From contig JAATFT010000029.1 of the NCBI GenBank assembly GCA_015655075.1, positions 1 through 64,000 of the forward strand: 64,000 bases of DNA. Reading direction: 5' to 3'. The DNA is from Clostridiales bacterium (lineage in GTDB: Bacteria; Bacillota; Clostridia; Lachnospirales; Lachnospiraceae). Within the stretch, counting starts at the first letter, position 1. Each line of letters opens with the position of its first letter. Position numbers and translations under genes: made by a program. Positions 35,565 through 45,132 of the stretch are shown piece by piece. The notes beneath the pieces are model-generated. The model was not told the origin of the DNA. It saw only the letters and a list, made by a program, of their open reading frames with translations, and searched no databases.

Positions 35565-36896
35565 CTATTCAAACTGGGACTTTGCAAACTCATAGAAGCC
35601 TTTTGCACCATCCTCTGCCGTAAACTCGCCGTAAATAACCTTCTGGATAATTAAATCATAGTAATCTTCAATTGCCTGATAAGGTTCCGGGCTGACAGGG
35701 TTGATTTCTCCCACTTCAAAACTGCCGACTAAATTAACAAAATCGTTGGCGGCAACCTCTTCCGATGATAAATCAGGAACCTGGACTTCGGTTACGTTAG
35801 AGAAAATGGACATACCGCGTTCACCGGCTAAGATCTTATTGGCCTCTTCATCCGTCCAGAAGAAATTCAGGAATTCAGCCGCCTCTTCCGGATATTCGCA
35901 GTCTTTTGAAACACAAAACATCTGAGAGGACTGAATTGCCGCACCGGCAGGGCCGTCCGACGTTTTTCTCGGTATCGTCGCCAATTTTAATTCTCTGCCT
36001 GCAGCCTGGGACAATGCGATAAACTGATTACTTGCCACCCAGGTCATGGCAGCTTCGCCGGTTACCAGGTAATCGCCTTCAATATCCTTGATTTCTGAAA
36101 TAGCGCCGGGATCCGGATATGCTCCTGATTCCGTAAGGTCTGCCCTCATCTGGATGTAATCGGTCAGCAGGCTGTAATCGTCAAAGCCAAGTCCGTCATT
36201 GGTAAGAGCATAGAAATTTAAATTAATATCCGACTGGGAAATTCCGCAGCTGCAACCGGCGACAAAATCATCAAATTTAGAGCTCCCATAAATTTTTAAT
36301 TTTTCATGTATCGTATTACATGCCTTAGCATAATCATCCCAAGTCCAGTTCTGATCCGGTTCTGCGACTCCCGCTTCTTTAAACATCGCAGGATCATACG
36401 CAACACCGTAGGTATTAACGCCGTTGGAAATACCAATCTGCTTGCCTTCATACTGGGTCGTTTTTAAGAACGTATCCGTTGTATTGGATGTATCAATAAC
36501 ACCGGAAGCTATGTAGTCGTCCAAAGGAACTATTTTGCTTAGGTAAACAGGAAAATTACCGCCTAACTGGAACATATCCCATACTTTATCGGAAGCTACC
36601 AATGTATTGAGCTTTGTAAAATAACCGTCAGAATCATAGAATTCATATTCAATGTCTATATTGGAATGCTGCTTCTCATACATCTCAATCACCTCAATTG
36701 TCTTGTCATGACGGGCTTGAGAACCCCACCATGCCATACGTAAAACAATCTTTTCCCCATCGGATGATGTTTCAGCTGTATTATTGCTATTTCCTGACTG
36801 ATCAGCACTGGTATCTGTTTCCTTACTCTTACAAGCTGTCAATGATAAGATAGTCAAAATAGCTAAAAATAAAACTAATACTCGTTTCACTTTCAT
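35565..36896 (-). CDS. sugar-binding lipoprotein of CUT1 ABC transporter
   Basis: A 443-residue family 1 extracellular binding protein. Signal peptide and lipobox are clear (LAILTILSLTACKSKE), followed by a Ser/Asn-rich linker and the mature domain (VLRMAWWGSQARHDKTIEVI; AAEFLNFFWTDEEANKIL). It captures an oligosaccharide for the two downstream permeases. GAGGAGG precedes the ATG. Together with GH43 and GH4 this suggests plant hemicellulose oligomers, though the ligand is not shown by sequence. Confidence 0.9.
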   Translation of the reverse strand: MKVKRVLVLFLAILTILSLTACKSKETDTSADQSGNSNNTAETSSDGEKIVLRMAWWGSQARHDKTIEVIEMYEKQHSNIDIEYEFYDSDGYFTKLNTLVASDKVWDMFQLGGNFPVYLSKIVPLDDYIASGVIDTSNTTDTFLKTTQYEGKQIGISNGVNTYGVAYDPAMFKEAGVAEPDQNWTWDDYAKACNTIHEKLKIYGSSKFDDFVAGCSCGISQSDINLNFYALTNDGLGFDDYSLLTDYIQMRADLTESGAYPDPGAISEIKDIEGDYLVTGEAAMTWVASNQFIALSQAAGRELKLATIPRKTSDGPAGAAIQSSQMFCVSKDCEYPEEAAEFLNFFWTDEEANKILAGERGMSIFSNVTEVQVPDLSSEEVAANDFVNLVGSFEVGEINPVSPEPYQAIEDYYDLIIQKVIYGEFTAEDGAKGFYEFAKSQFE

Positions 36897-37342
36897 AAAA
36901 AAAATACCTCCTCATAATTTGTATATATATTACATTAAAACAATACAACCAATCTATGATATAGTCAATATATAACGATTATTTCCATAAAAAATTTTGA
37001 ATATATTAATTTTTATAACTATATTTACTTCCTGATATCTGAAAAAATTGTTAATCCTATTAAGTTTCGTTAAAAATACGGGAATATCATATTGCCAATA
37101 TAATATTGCAGATATATTACAAAAACGATATGAATATTTATAGTTTTTTAGGCAATATATTGAATTCTTTCTAGACACCTAAATTTTTTTAAGTGAGGGT
37201 CAGAAAATGAATACAACTAATTAATTAAAATATGTAGAATAAGCAAAAAACATGTAGAAAATATAAAATAAACCTTTAAATCTAAGATAATATATAAATT
37301 ACTTAGTTTAAAGGTTTATTTTATTACGAAGTCTTATTAAAT
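36897..37342. other. AT-rich spacer with terminator at 37270-37317
   Basis: No gene seen; the 74-residue track ORF is AT-rich noise. AAACCTTTAAATCTAAG and CTTAGTTTAAAGGTTT form a long stem with U-rich tails both ways, probably ending the six-hairpin glycosidase transcript. ATATGTAGAATAAGCAAA at 37230-37247 resembles the tandem repeats at 40155-40192 on the other side of that gene. Confidence 0.5.
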
Positions 37343-39433
37343 TTAATAGGGAAAGGGAGAAATGGACTCGTATTCTACCGTCCACATGCCGTTCTTTGGA
37401 AATCCCGGAAGCTCTTCCTTACAGCCCGGGTATCCTGCCGTCATAATGGGAATCGCCAGAAGAAGGGAGCCGTTTCCCGGAAGATATAAGGGTAAATCAG
37501 TACGAAGTTTCTGAAAATTATTGCCGCTTGACACATAACAGTTTTTCGGCGTATCTTTTATCAGAATATTAACTGCCGTATCCGGATCCCCTAAACGAAC
37601 GGCTGTCATGGCCATCATAGCGAAATCCCAGCCCCACATAGTGGAAAAATCCCAGCATTCCAGCACTTTTTCCAATGTATTCTTCATATATTCCTTTGAA
37701 ATCCGGTCACTTGCAATAAGTCCAAAAGCACCCAGCATGGACGGATGATCCCGATTATAGTTCTCAAAAGTATCCGGACAGTTTTCATGAGCAAGATAAA
37801 GTCCGTCCTTTAACGGAAGTTCCGTCATATTTGCAGCTACATGAGCCCATTTTCCGGCCTCCTTTTCGAGACGTTCTGCCCAACGGACAGCTATCTTAAG
37901 AGTAAATCTCCAATATTCAACCTCAAAGGCAGGATTTACGGTATTTCTCGGATCATGTTCCTCCTGAGCCGGGATAATTGGGGAACGCAGATCATACATC
38001 CTGGTTACCGGATTCCATACGGCATAATCAGCCATGAAATCAGCCGTTTCCTTTACTACTTCCCAGTAATCCTCCAGAAAAGCCCTGTCCTTTTTACTTT
38101 TATATGCTAACTCCAGCATATAGATAATATGGGGCTGCTGCCATATTAACAGGGTAGCAATGGCGGAGGGACTATCGACGGCGTCCGGGCCAACCATTTT
38201 GGGCCACCTGGCACCTGCATATCCGTTTCTTTTTGCATTGGCTCTGGCGGCATCTAAATTCTTCCTGTACCAGGGCAGACTTCGTTCCAAAAGTTCCGTA
38301 CGGTTCCATAAGGGCAGATATCCAAGGTGCCACAGATACATTTCCAGATGGAACTTCCCGTACCAGCTGTTACAGGTTAACCCGGTTTCCTGGGGCGGCA
38401 TGGAACCGCAGGACTGTATTGCAGATAAATACTGGGATAACACGATCCTCCGTTCCAATTCCATCGCCCGGGGATCCCTGGATTTATGCAGGTCGACCAT
38501 CCCGCCCTTTTCCCAGAAATTTTTCCACGTACTACGGCTGTTATCAAGGACTGCCTTAAACTTATCCGTAACCTGGGATACTTCTTTTGAAAAGGCCAGG
38601 GTAAACGTTACACGGCTTCCGGAAACAGAAAGAATGAAATCATGAGGATTATCCTGACAGATATGTAGTTCTTCCTCACTGTTTAAATATACATAATAAC
38701 CCTCCCTGTCTAATACCCTCCGTATAAAGAGTGTATTGGCATCCTGTTTTAAGACCCTGCTGCTATGCCGGTCCGGGCATCCAAAATCCGACGCGGCAAT
38801 GTCCGGTGCACCATAAGGAAAGACCAGACGGATCTGCAGATTTCCCTCTGCCAAAGCCTCCGATTCCACCGAAACTCCCAAAGCACAATTACTTCCATGA
38901 CAGGCTGTCCGTACCACGCACTCTTTTCCCTGGAGCCTGAACCTGCTTTCAATCATACCTTCATATAATTTTAGTTCCTGATGTATATCCGACAGTTCAC
39001 AGGCTTTGATCTCCTTTTTTTCATAAAGGAAACCCAATCTGCCCAGATTCAGCCTGTGGGGATTATGTCTGAGCCAGTCATATACCTCCTCATTTCCCTT
39101 TTTTTTCTCCACCGCATAAGAAACAATACGTCCTGCAAAATCATAGTGCGTCATTACCACATCATCAAGAGTGTAGGAACATGGATTTTTTCTCAGATCA
39201 TCTGCCCCTGACAGGCCGTGCTGCCTGTATACCGGTGTGGTATGCCATCCCCACTGGCTCATGGTACATAAAGGAACATGGTTTTCCTTATATTCTTCAT
39301 ATAACGTCTGCAATCCCGTTACGTCCGCAGTAAACGCAAACTCCCCATTCCCAACCGTGAGGGGCGAATCCAGATCAATCCCTTCCAATACCGGATTATG
39401 CCTCGTAACTAGCTGAAACCGATTAATTGCCAT
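37343..39433 (-). CDS. six-hairpin (alpha/alpha)6-barrel glycoside hydrolase, GH65/GH95-like
   Basis: A 696-residue protein. The first 270 residues form a beta-sandwich domain (TRHNPVLEGIDLDSPLTVGN; GEFAFTADVTGLQTLYEEYK), then a helical barrel with QETGLTCNSWYGKFHLEMYL, ARWPKMVGPDAVDSPSAIAT and CWDFSTMWGWDFAMMAMTAV. No signal peptide is present, so it acts in the cytoplasm. I recognise the overall architecture of GH65/GH95-type enzymes but not the exact family or substrate. It has its own promoter region and is upstream of, and parallel to, the ABC/GH43 operon. Confidence 0.72.
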   Translation of the reverse strand: MAINRFQLVTRHNPVLEGIDLDSPLTVGNGEFAFTADVTGLQTLYEEYKENHVPLCTMSQWGWHTTPVYRQHGLSGADDLRKNPCSYTLDDVVMTHYDFAGRIVSYAVEKKKGNEEVYDWLRHNPHRLNLGRLGFLYEKKEIKACELSDIHQELKLYEGMIESRFRLQGKECVVRTACHGSNCALGVSVESEALAEGNLQIRLVFPYGAPDIAASDFGCPDRHSSRVLKQDANTLFIRRVLDREGYYVYLNSEEELHICQDNPHDFILSVSGSRVTFTLAFSKEVSQVTDKFKAVLDNSRSTWKNFWEKGGMVDLHKSRDPRAMELERRIVLSQYLSAIQSCGSMPPQETGLTCNSWYGKFHLEMYLWHLGYLPLWNRTELLERSLPWYRKNLDAARANAKRNGYAGARWPKMVGPDAVDSPSAIATLLIWQQPHIIYMLELAYKSKKDRAFLEDYWEVVKETADFMADYAVWNPVTRMYDLRSPIIPAQEEHDPRNTVNPAFEVEYWRFTLKIAVRWAERLEKEAGKWAHVAANMTELPLKDGLYLAHENCPDTFENYNRDHPSMLGAFGLIASDRISKEYMKNTLEKVLECWDFSTMWGWDFAMMAMTAVRLGDPDTAVNILIKDTPKNCYVSSGNNFQKLRTDLPLYLPGNGSLLLAIPIMTAGYPGCKEELPGFPKNGMWTVEYESISPFPY

Positions 39434-39910
39434 GATTTTTACCTCTTTTATTCCATTATTTTTACCTGTTTCATGTAAGAAATCTCGTACATAAATTATA
39501 AGGTAAACCTATGCAGCAGTCAATAAATATGGTAAACTTATATAATATCCGAGTAAAAATAACTGTTTTTATACTATATTGACTTTTATATATCCTATTT
39601 CATTTGATATACTTCATTTGCATAGTATTTTGGCCCTGTCAATTATTCCAAGCGAATTAGGTATAAAGAAGAGTTTTACCTTATTTCATGCGGATTTACG
39701 GCATTTTTTCAAGCTCTGTTACAAAATATGTTTACATTTGTAAATACTGACCTTTTACTATGCAAATCGCCCTGATTTTTACTGATTTCATGGCGATTTA
39801 TTTTTTATCCTACCGTGGAACCATTGGTATTATAGTTCTTGAGGACAGCGAAAATAATTCTTCTGTGTAAAATGAGGATGAAAAAAGTAACACTTAGTTT
39901 TGATGTAGCC
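39434..39910. other. AT-rich spacer, no gene supported
   Basis: The region upstream of the glycosidase gene holds its promoter area. A plus-strand stretch near 39869 (MKKVTLSFDVAQS) ends in the MITE and may be the start of a lost gene, but it is too short to name. Confidence 0.3.
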
Positions 39911-40074
39911 CAGAGCGTGTTTGAAAAATGCTTGTGCCGGGCTGGATGCTCCAATTTGTGGAAGGCCAGGAGCGATTTTGGGCGCGTAGTGGTGCTACGC
40001 TCCCAAAATTGCGACGCAGAATACCGCAAAGTGGGGCGGTCAAAACGGTGCAATGATTTTTCGAACACGCTCTA
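39911..40074. mobile_element. MITE-like element, near-complete 164-bp copy
   Basis: Inverted ends AGAGCGTGTTTGAAAAATG and ATTTTTCGAACACGCTCTA enclose a GC-rich core (GAGCGATTTTGGGCGCGTAG; GCAAAGTGGGGCGGTC). The first base is C instead of T. No transposase is encoded. ORFs in this stretch are only the element read in frame. Confidence 0.8.
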
Positions 40075-40495
40075 GGGAATGATAATTAAAGATAGTAGAA
40101 AACGTTCGAATTTCGAATAATTTTATTTAAAATAAGTATTAATTAATAGACTGAATATGTAGAATAGACAAAAAATATGTAGAATAGACAAATGAACTTG
40201 AAAAGTTATGTAAATAAAGTTAAAATAAGTAAAATGTTAAAATAAATTTTAATAAAAAATGTTCTTTATGAGATAGGATATTTATTTTGTTATACAAACG
40301 ATAATTTTCAAACTTCTTTGTACTAAAACATCGATGTTGGAAGTTTGTTTATATAAAAAATACGAAGGGTTAAATATAATTTTGAATTTTAAATAATTGT
40401 TATTTAAATACATATTTTTTGAGGCACCCTTATTCTATTATGATAGTTATAATATATTTATTTGTATAAATAATTTAATGAATCGGAGTGAGTGT
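40075..40495. other. AT-rich spacer with a tandem repeat at 40155-40192
   Basis: ATATGTAGAATAGACAAA occurs twice at a 20-bp period. A related single copy is at 37230-37247. No gene is seen before the TTG start at 40496. Confidence 0.4.
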
Positions 40496-41287
40496 TTGAA
40501 GAAAAAAAATTTAGTATCATTTATTGTGGCAGTAATTGCTATAGTATTTATTTCTCAATATCTGATTCCTATAGGAAGTGATAATACGTATGATGATTTT
40601 TTCTATTGGATAGATGGTTATGTAGCATTTGAAGAAAATTCACAAACTAGTTTTGCATTAACTTATTATTATAATAAAAATAAAAGTTATACAAATTTTA
40701 ATAAAATAAATAGAATGGAATTTATGAATGCAGATAATGTTTCAATAGCTAATTATACTATTGCCGATATGAAATTTGGAAAAAACGCAAAATATAGTGC
40801 ATATTCTATCACTATTAATTTATTATCGAATTCTATAGGAACAGACAGTGTACATTATTTAAAAATTTATACTGATACTATAAATTATAAAATATATCCC
40901 ATAGGTTCATGGTTTTTTGATATAGGACCTAAAGAAAGTAATCCAGATTTATTAGATACGTGGAGTTCTCCTGTTATAACAGATAATAGTAGTGAATTTC
41001 CATATTCATATAAAGTAATATCAAAAAACATAAAAATACGTGAATTGTGGTATGGAGAAAATCAATTTTTAGAATCTGCAGACGGGTTAAAATATGAAAA
41101 TAAAGTTAATATCACCAGTAGTACAGCTCCTGTTAAATATATAAAATCTAAAATAATAGTTGAAAAGAATAACCAAATTTATACTGTATATGGAAAAGGT
41201 TGCTATAGTGGTGCAATGAGTACTTCTGATGAAAGTATAGAATTATCTAAGCAATATTATTTTAATAATCAATATCAAAAAAAATGA
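40496..41287 (+). CDS. orphan exported or membrane-anchored protein, unknown family
   Basis: A 263-residue protein that starts LKKKNLVSFIVAVIAIVFIS, a signal anchor, followed by a Tyr/Asn/Ser-rich beta-like extracellular part without cysteine pairs or known repeats. I use the TTG at 40496, since GGAGTGAG stands just before it; the track start at 40397 adds an unlikely leader. The gene is much richer in A+T than its neighbours, with AAT, TAT and ATA codons dominating, and lies between a MITE and an IS21 remnant, so recent transfer is likely. No function assigned. Confidence 0.6.
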   Translation: MKKKNLVSFIVAVIAIVFISQYLIPIGSDNTYDDFFYWIDGYVAFEENSQTSFALTYYYNKNKSYTNFNKINRMEFMNADNVSIANYTIADMKFGKNAKYSAYSITINLLSNSIGTDSVHYLKIYTDTINYKIYPIGSWFFDIGPKESNPDLLDTWSSPVITDNSSEFPYSYKVISKNIKIRELWYGENQFLESADGLKYENKVNITSSTAPVKYIKSKIIVEKNNQIYTVYGKGCYSGAMSTSDESIELSKQYYFNNQYQKK

Positions 41288-41363
41288 TCATACTTGCATA
41301 TTTCGGTTTAAATGTGTAGCCATTCCGCAGGAACTGCGTGAAACGCCGCTATTCCTGTTCTAT

Positions 41364-41693
41364 CTAAGCAGGATTCCTCATGTTCTTCTCTGAATTCCGA
41401 TATGCCTTATGTATCATTCTGTCCAAGGAGGCATCTGCATAGGTGCTGTCAGCAAACAGTTCATACCAGGCCTTGACTTGCAATTGTGATACAAACATCG
41501 TCGATTTCCTGGCATCTTGGCTGCCAATGACTTCGAACAGGTCACGACACTTATCAAGGTCAAGTTCCATAAATCCGAAATCATCAATGACCATAAGCTC
41601 CAACTCTACCATCTGGTTGATGTAAGCCCAGATAGGTGGATTTAATCCGGCCTGATCCAGCTCGTTCAGCGTATTAGCACGGAAATTATGCAA
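41364..41693 (-). pseudogene. istB: IS21-family IstB ATPase, C-terminal fragment
   Basis: LMVIDDFGFMELDLDKCRDL, FEVIGSQDARKSTMFVSQL and YADASLDRMIHKAYR match the Walker B and sensor part of IstB, the helper ATPase of IS21-type elements. The Walker A half is absent, about six residues are missing near AYRNSEKNMRNPA, and the first 30 residues do not look like IstB. No IstA is nearby. It marks an old IS21 insertion. Confidence 0.75.
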
Positions 41694-41917
41694 AACTGTA
41701 TGTTATATAAAGTTGAAGTCAGAAAGTATAGTGTCAGGCTCCAGATTATTACAAGTATTAACTGCAGATAAATGTCAGATTAGTTCTAAATCCATAATTA
41801 ATTCTAGAAACTATCTGCGTTTCTTAAATGTACATTTCAATGTATCAGTTGACCTTTGCCGGTCTTTTTTTATTCTGTTATTAACTCTTTAGAAAGAAAA
41901 GAGGAAGACCACATCAC
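41694..41917. other. spacer, nothing recognised
   Basis: No ORF or repeat supported. It leads into a truncated MITE. Confidence 0.3.
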
Positions 41918-42026
41918 AAGGAGGGATTTTGGGTGCGTAGTGGTGCTTACGCTCCCAAAATCGCGACGTAGTATACCGCAAAGTGGGGCGGTCAGAACGG
42001 TGCAATGATTTTTCAAACACACTCTA
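41918..42026. mobile_element. MITE-like element, right-hand part
   Basis: GGGATTTTGGGTGCGTAGTG through CGGTGCAATGATTTTTCAAA and the end CACACTCTA at 42026 match the right two thirds of the 39911-40074 copy in the same orientation. The left end is lost. Confidence 0.75.
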
Positions 42027-42045
42027 GGACGCGTTTTTTGCAGCA

Positions 42046-43302
42046 TCAACGTTCATGCCGCATATAACAATACAGTAATAATGCCGCCGTTAATGCCATT
42101 ACAATTGCAATATAAAGCGCCAATGTATAAGTCCCTGTTATGGTATAGATTAAGCCTGCTCCATAAGAACCCAAAATGCTGGTAATCATGCCGTTCATAC
42201 TTAAAATTGCCAGATTTATGCTTAAATGGGCAGTTCCGTACTTAATACGGCAGAAATACGCAATCAAAACCGGAAGGCTTCCATAAGAAACACCCACCAG
42301 AATAAAGGTAAGCTGTAAGAGGGCAAAGCTTCCGGAAACCATGGCTTTCAAAAGCAGAATGGCCGAAATAAGAAAGGATAAAGTTGAAATGGCAAAAACC
42401 TTTTTGCCGGTTATATCACACAGCCTGCCATAGATAACACGTCCCAGACCGTTTCCGGCACTGAGTATTCCCACCGCAAAAGAAGCCTGGCTTACGGTTG
42501 CATTTATTTTCTCAGCCAGTAACGCGCCCGAACTAATAACCGTCATCCCCACCGCGCCAAGTAAAACAAGCCAGGCAAAAAAGAACTTAAAAAATTTCGT
42601 ACGAAGCATTTGTCCCGGAGTTATGTCAACAACCGGTTTTCCATGATCAAGAGCCCCTAATGCTCCGCTGTCAAGTAAACTTTGAGTGATACCGGCAACG
42701 GTTTTTCCGCAATCCGCTCCCTTGGCAATTTCTGTACTTTGTAAAGGAGACCGGCGGATAATGAATATTCCAATTGTCATAATAATCCAAAAGGAAAGTG
42801 CCAGTATTTTAAAACTTCCTCTCCAGCCCCAATCACTATGTAAAAAAACCGAAAGTATCCGGCTGAAAAGGAACCCGCCCGAACCAAAGCCCATTAACAA
42901 AACCCCGCCGGCCATTCCCGCATTTTCAGGGAACCAGGTCAATACGGTTGTTAACACAACATTATAGGTAAGTCCTATCCCCAAACCACATAAAACTCCA
43001 TAAAAAAAATACAGCCCATATATGGTATTAATATGGGAAGCACCCAGAAACCCTGTGCATAGCAGGCACATAGCCGTAAACAGGGCTTTTTTTTCCGAAA
43101 ACTTTTTTAATAGCAATCCGCATAATATACTTCCTATATTGTAGCTTATCATAGATAAAACAAACACCAGGGAAGTCTGATTTCTGGCCCATCCAAATTC
43201 TTCTTCCAACGGTTTTACAAATATGGACCACGCATAAAGCAGCCCTACAAAAAGCAATAAAATCAGACCAGTCATAAGATTGGCATATTTTTTACATCCC
43301 AT
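42046..43302 (-). CDS. MFS transporter, oxalate/formate-antiporter-like (OFA family)
   Basis: A 418-residue transporter with 12 membrane helices. The start LMTGLILLLFVGLLYAWSIF, the early EEEFGWARNQTSLVF segment and the paired halves match the OFA family of monocarboxylate exchangers; the loop after helix 2 is KKFSEKKALF, and the second-half repeat has GRVIYGRLCDITGKK. I start at 43302 (MGCKKYANLM) behind GAGGACAG; the track's extra 44 residues have no transporter homology. It may move a small organic acid, which would suit the sugar-acid enzymes further right, but no operon link exists. Confidence 0.8.
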   Translation of the reverse strand: MGCKKYANLMTGLILLLFVGLLYAWSIFVKPLEEEFGWARNQTSLVFVLSMISYNIGSILCGLLLKKFSEKKALFTAMCLLCTGFLGASHINTIYGLYFFYGVLCGLGIGLTYNVVLTTVLTWFPENAGMAGGVLLMGFGSGGFLFSRILSVFLHSDWGWRGSFKILALSFWIIMTIGIFIIRRSPLQSTEIAKGADCGKTVAGITQSLLDSGALGALDHGKPVVDITPGQMLRTKFFKFFFAWLVLLGAVGMTVISSGALLAEKINATVSQASFAVGILSAGNGLGRVIYGRLCDITGKKVFAISTLSFLISAILLLKAMVSGSFALLQLTFILVGVSYGSLPVLIAYFCRIKYGTAHLSINLAILSMNGMITSILGSYGAGLIYTITGTYTLALYIAIVMALTAALLLYCYMRHER

Positions 43303-43505
43303 TATTCTGTCCTCAAAAGTATCAGGCAGTATTTCAGGAAACAAGGGGCTGTTGAAAATAGCTTTCATAAGTCTTTCAATAATAAGCTTTTTGCAGCGGC
43401 CCCCTGTTATGTTCCCAATGATAAAATCATCCATTCCGGCCTGTTGCCGGATTCACCTTGCTATGTTCCCAATACTGCCGGACACAAGAAATCCGTCTTT
43501 TAAAT

Positions 43506-43524
43506 TAGAGCGTGTTTGAAAAAT
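43506..43524. mobile_element. solo MITE end
   Basis: TAGAGCGTGTTTGAAAAAT is the exact 19-bp terminal repeat with no matching partner. It lies between the MFS gene and the end of the binding-protein gene. Confidence 0.6.
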
Positions 43525-43579
43525 TTTTTATAAAAATAAGCAGTTCGATAAAAATACTTTTTACTTTTTAGCTTGTCCT

Positions 43580-45010
43580 TTATTCCTCCGAGTTAGCTGA
43601 CGCATTATATTCGTCCAGAATTTGCTGGCATTGGTCATTAACGGCCTTAAGGCCTTCTTCAATGCTGGGATACTTGCCGGTAATAATATTTACCAGTCCC
43701 TGGGACATGGTGGTTTCAACTTCCGTGATTCCGCCGTAGCCTGGTTTCGTGTTCGTGTTGGCCGTCAGGATACCTTCGTCGTACTGCTCCACAAGATCCG
43801 GCCATAATTTTTCCGTATCGGCGCGGAGCGTCTCATCTTCATAAGAAGCAACGGAAATCGATGTGCGGGCGCCAACCTCAGTAACCCATCTGTGCCAGTA
43901 ATTGTTATCCACAAGCCATTCCAGGAATTTACCGGCCGCTTCCCCATTCTTAGTATTGGAGGAAACGCATACCTCCTGATTGGAGCTGATCATCTTTGTG
44001 ATGGATTTGTCTTCATTTACAATTGTTCCTTCATCCGGCATAGGCATATTTGCCATTACATATTCGAAATCCTCCGAAACGTCAAGGTCCGTAATAATAC
44101 CGGGCAGATATGTATAGCCGATATTAGTTGCACTTTTTCCGCCAAAGAACAATTCATGCCTGTCCATGTAGGTCATGCTTTCCGCATTTTCGGAAAAGGT
44201 TCCCGCATCATACATTTCCTTTAAAAACGTCATTGTTGTTACCGCCGCTTCATCCGTCAGCGTAATTGTTGATAAATCATCGCTGATAGGAGCGCCGCCC
44301 AGCTGCCAGTTCCAGTAATTGAATTCATTATTCATATCCGCATAATTGGACTGACTCATGGGAACACTGTAGCCGATATAGCCTGCTTTTGTCATTGCAA
44401 TTGCCGCCTCTTTAAACTCACTCCAGGTCTTAGGTACAGAATTTTCATCCAGACCGATCGCTTTCAGGGCTTCCTTGTTATAGCACATATAGGGAGAAAG
44501 GTCGCACCAGGAAGGTATCGTCCATAATTTACCGTCCCTGGAAGCCACTTTTTCCACTACGTCCGGAAGAATGGATTCCTTAACCTTTTCGGCTAACTTC
44601 GGATACGTATCTTCAATTGGGGAAATAATACCCAATCTTTTTCCATATTCGTCAATCACGGGACCTAAAATATAAATATCCGGTGAAGAATCTCCTGAAT
44701 AGGCAGTCACAATTTTCTCATTTCTGCTGGCCCATTCCTGTGCAACCATATTAACCTGAACGTCACTTTGCGCGGCGTTAAATTCGTCCGCCAGCTCCTT
44801 CCATACCGTTACCTCTGCAGACAATCCGCCAAACATCCAGACATCAATAGTTGTGGCATCCTGCGCAGGAGCTTCTGTCCCTTGTGCTTCCTTTGTTGAA
44901 CCGCCCGTAGATCCCTCTGAACCCGAAGGTGTTTTATTACTTTTACACCCGGTAAAGGAAACCATAACCATCGCAACTAGTAACAAAACTGATAAAAATT
45001 TCTTTTTCAT
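43580..45010 (-). CDS. sugar-binding lipoprotein of CUT1 ABC transporter
   Basis: A 476-residue family 1 binding protein with signal peptide and lipobox (VAMVMVSFTGCKSNK) and a Gly/Ser/Thr linker. Mature features include ATTIDVWMFGGLSAEVTVWK and WTIPSWCDLSPYMCYNKEAL. Its gene lies after, not before, the two permease genes in transcription order, as the last gene of the cluster. Given the GH106 gene upstream, a rhamnose-containing oligosaccharide is a reasonable guess for the ligand. Confidence 0.88.
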   Translation of the reverse strand: MKKKFLSVLLLVAMVMVSFTGCKSNKTPSGSEGSTGGSTKEAQGTEAPAQDATTIDVWMFGGLSAEVTVWKELADEFNAAQSDVQVNMVAQEWASRNEKIVTAYSGDSSPDIYILGPVIDEYGKRLGIISPIEDTYPKLAEKVKESILPDVVEKVASRDGKLWTIPSWCDLSPYMCYNKEALKAIGLDENSVPKTWSEFKEAAIAMTKAGYIGYSVPMSQSNYADMNNEFNYWNWQLGGAPISDDLSTITLTDEAAVTTMTFLKEMYDAGTFSENAESMTYMDRHELFFGGKSATNIGYTYLPGIITDLDVSEDFEYVMANMPMPDEGTIVNEDKSITKMISSNQEVCVSSNTKNGEAAGKFLEWLVDNNYWHRWVTEVGARTSISVASYEDETLRADTEKLWPDLVEQYDEGILTANTNTKPGYGGITEVETTMSQGLVNIITGKYPSIEEGLKAVNDQCQQILDEYNASANSEE

Positions 45011-45132
45011 AACTACCTCCTAAAATTTTTTAGTAACATTTTCTGGTAACATATATTCCAAAAGTGCTAAGCCGCTACACCCCGTTTCGCTAATGTACGG
45101 CCCTCACCTCCTGGCACAAGTTATAATACCAA

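Noticed and set aside
36954-37178. 74-residue minus ORF in AT-rich spacer
   Set aside because: Composition follows the AT-rich spacer (Asn, Ile, Tyr, Lys) with no start signal.
39805-40075. 87- and 78-residue ORFs over the MITE
   Set aside because: They consist mostly of MITE sequence; similar reading frames appear in every copy (51507, 56219, 56262).
40155-40192. Possible CRISPR-like repeats
   Set aside because: Only two 18-bp units with almost no spacer, AT-rich and no cas gene nearby.
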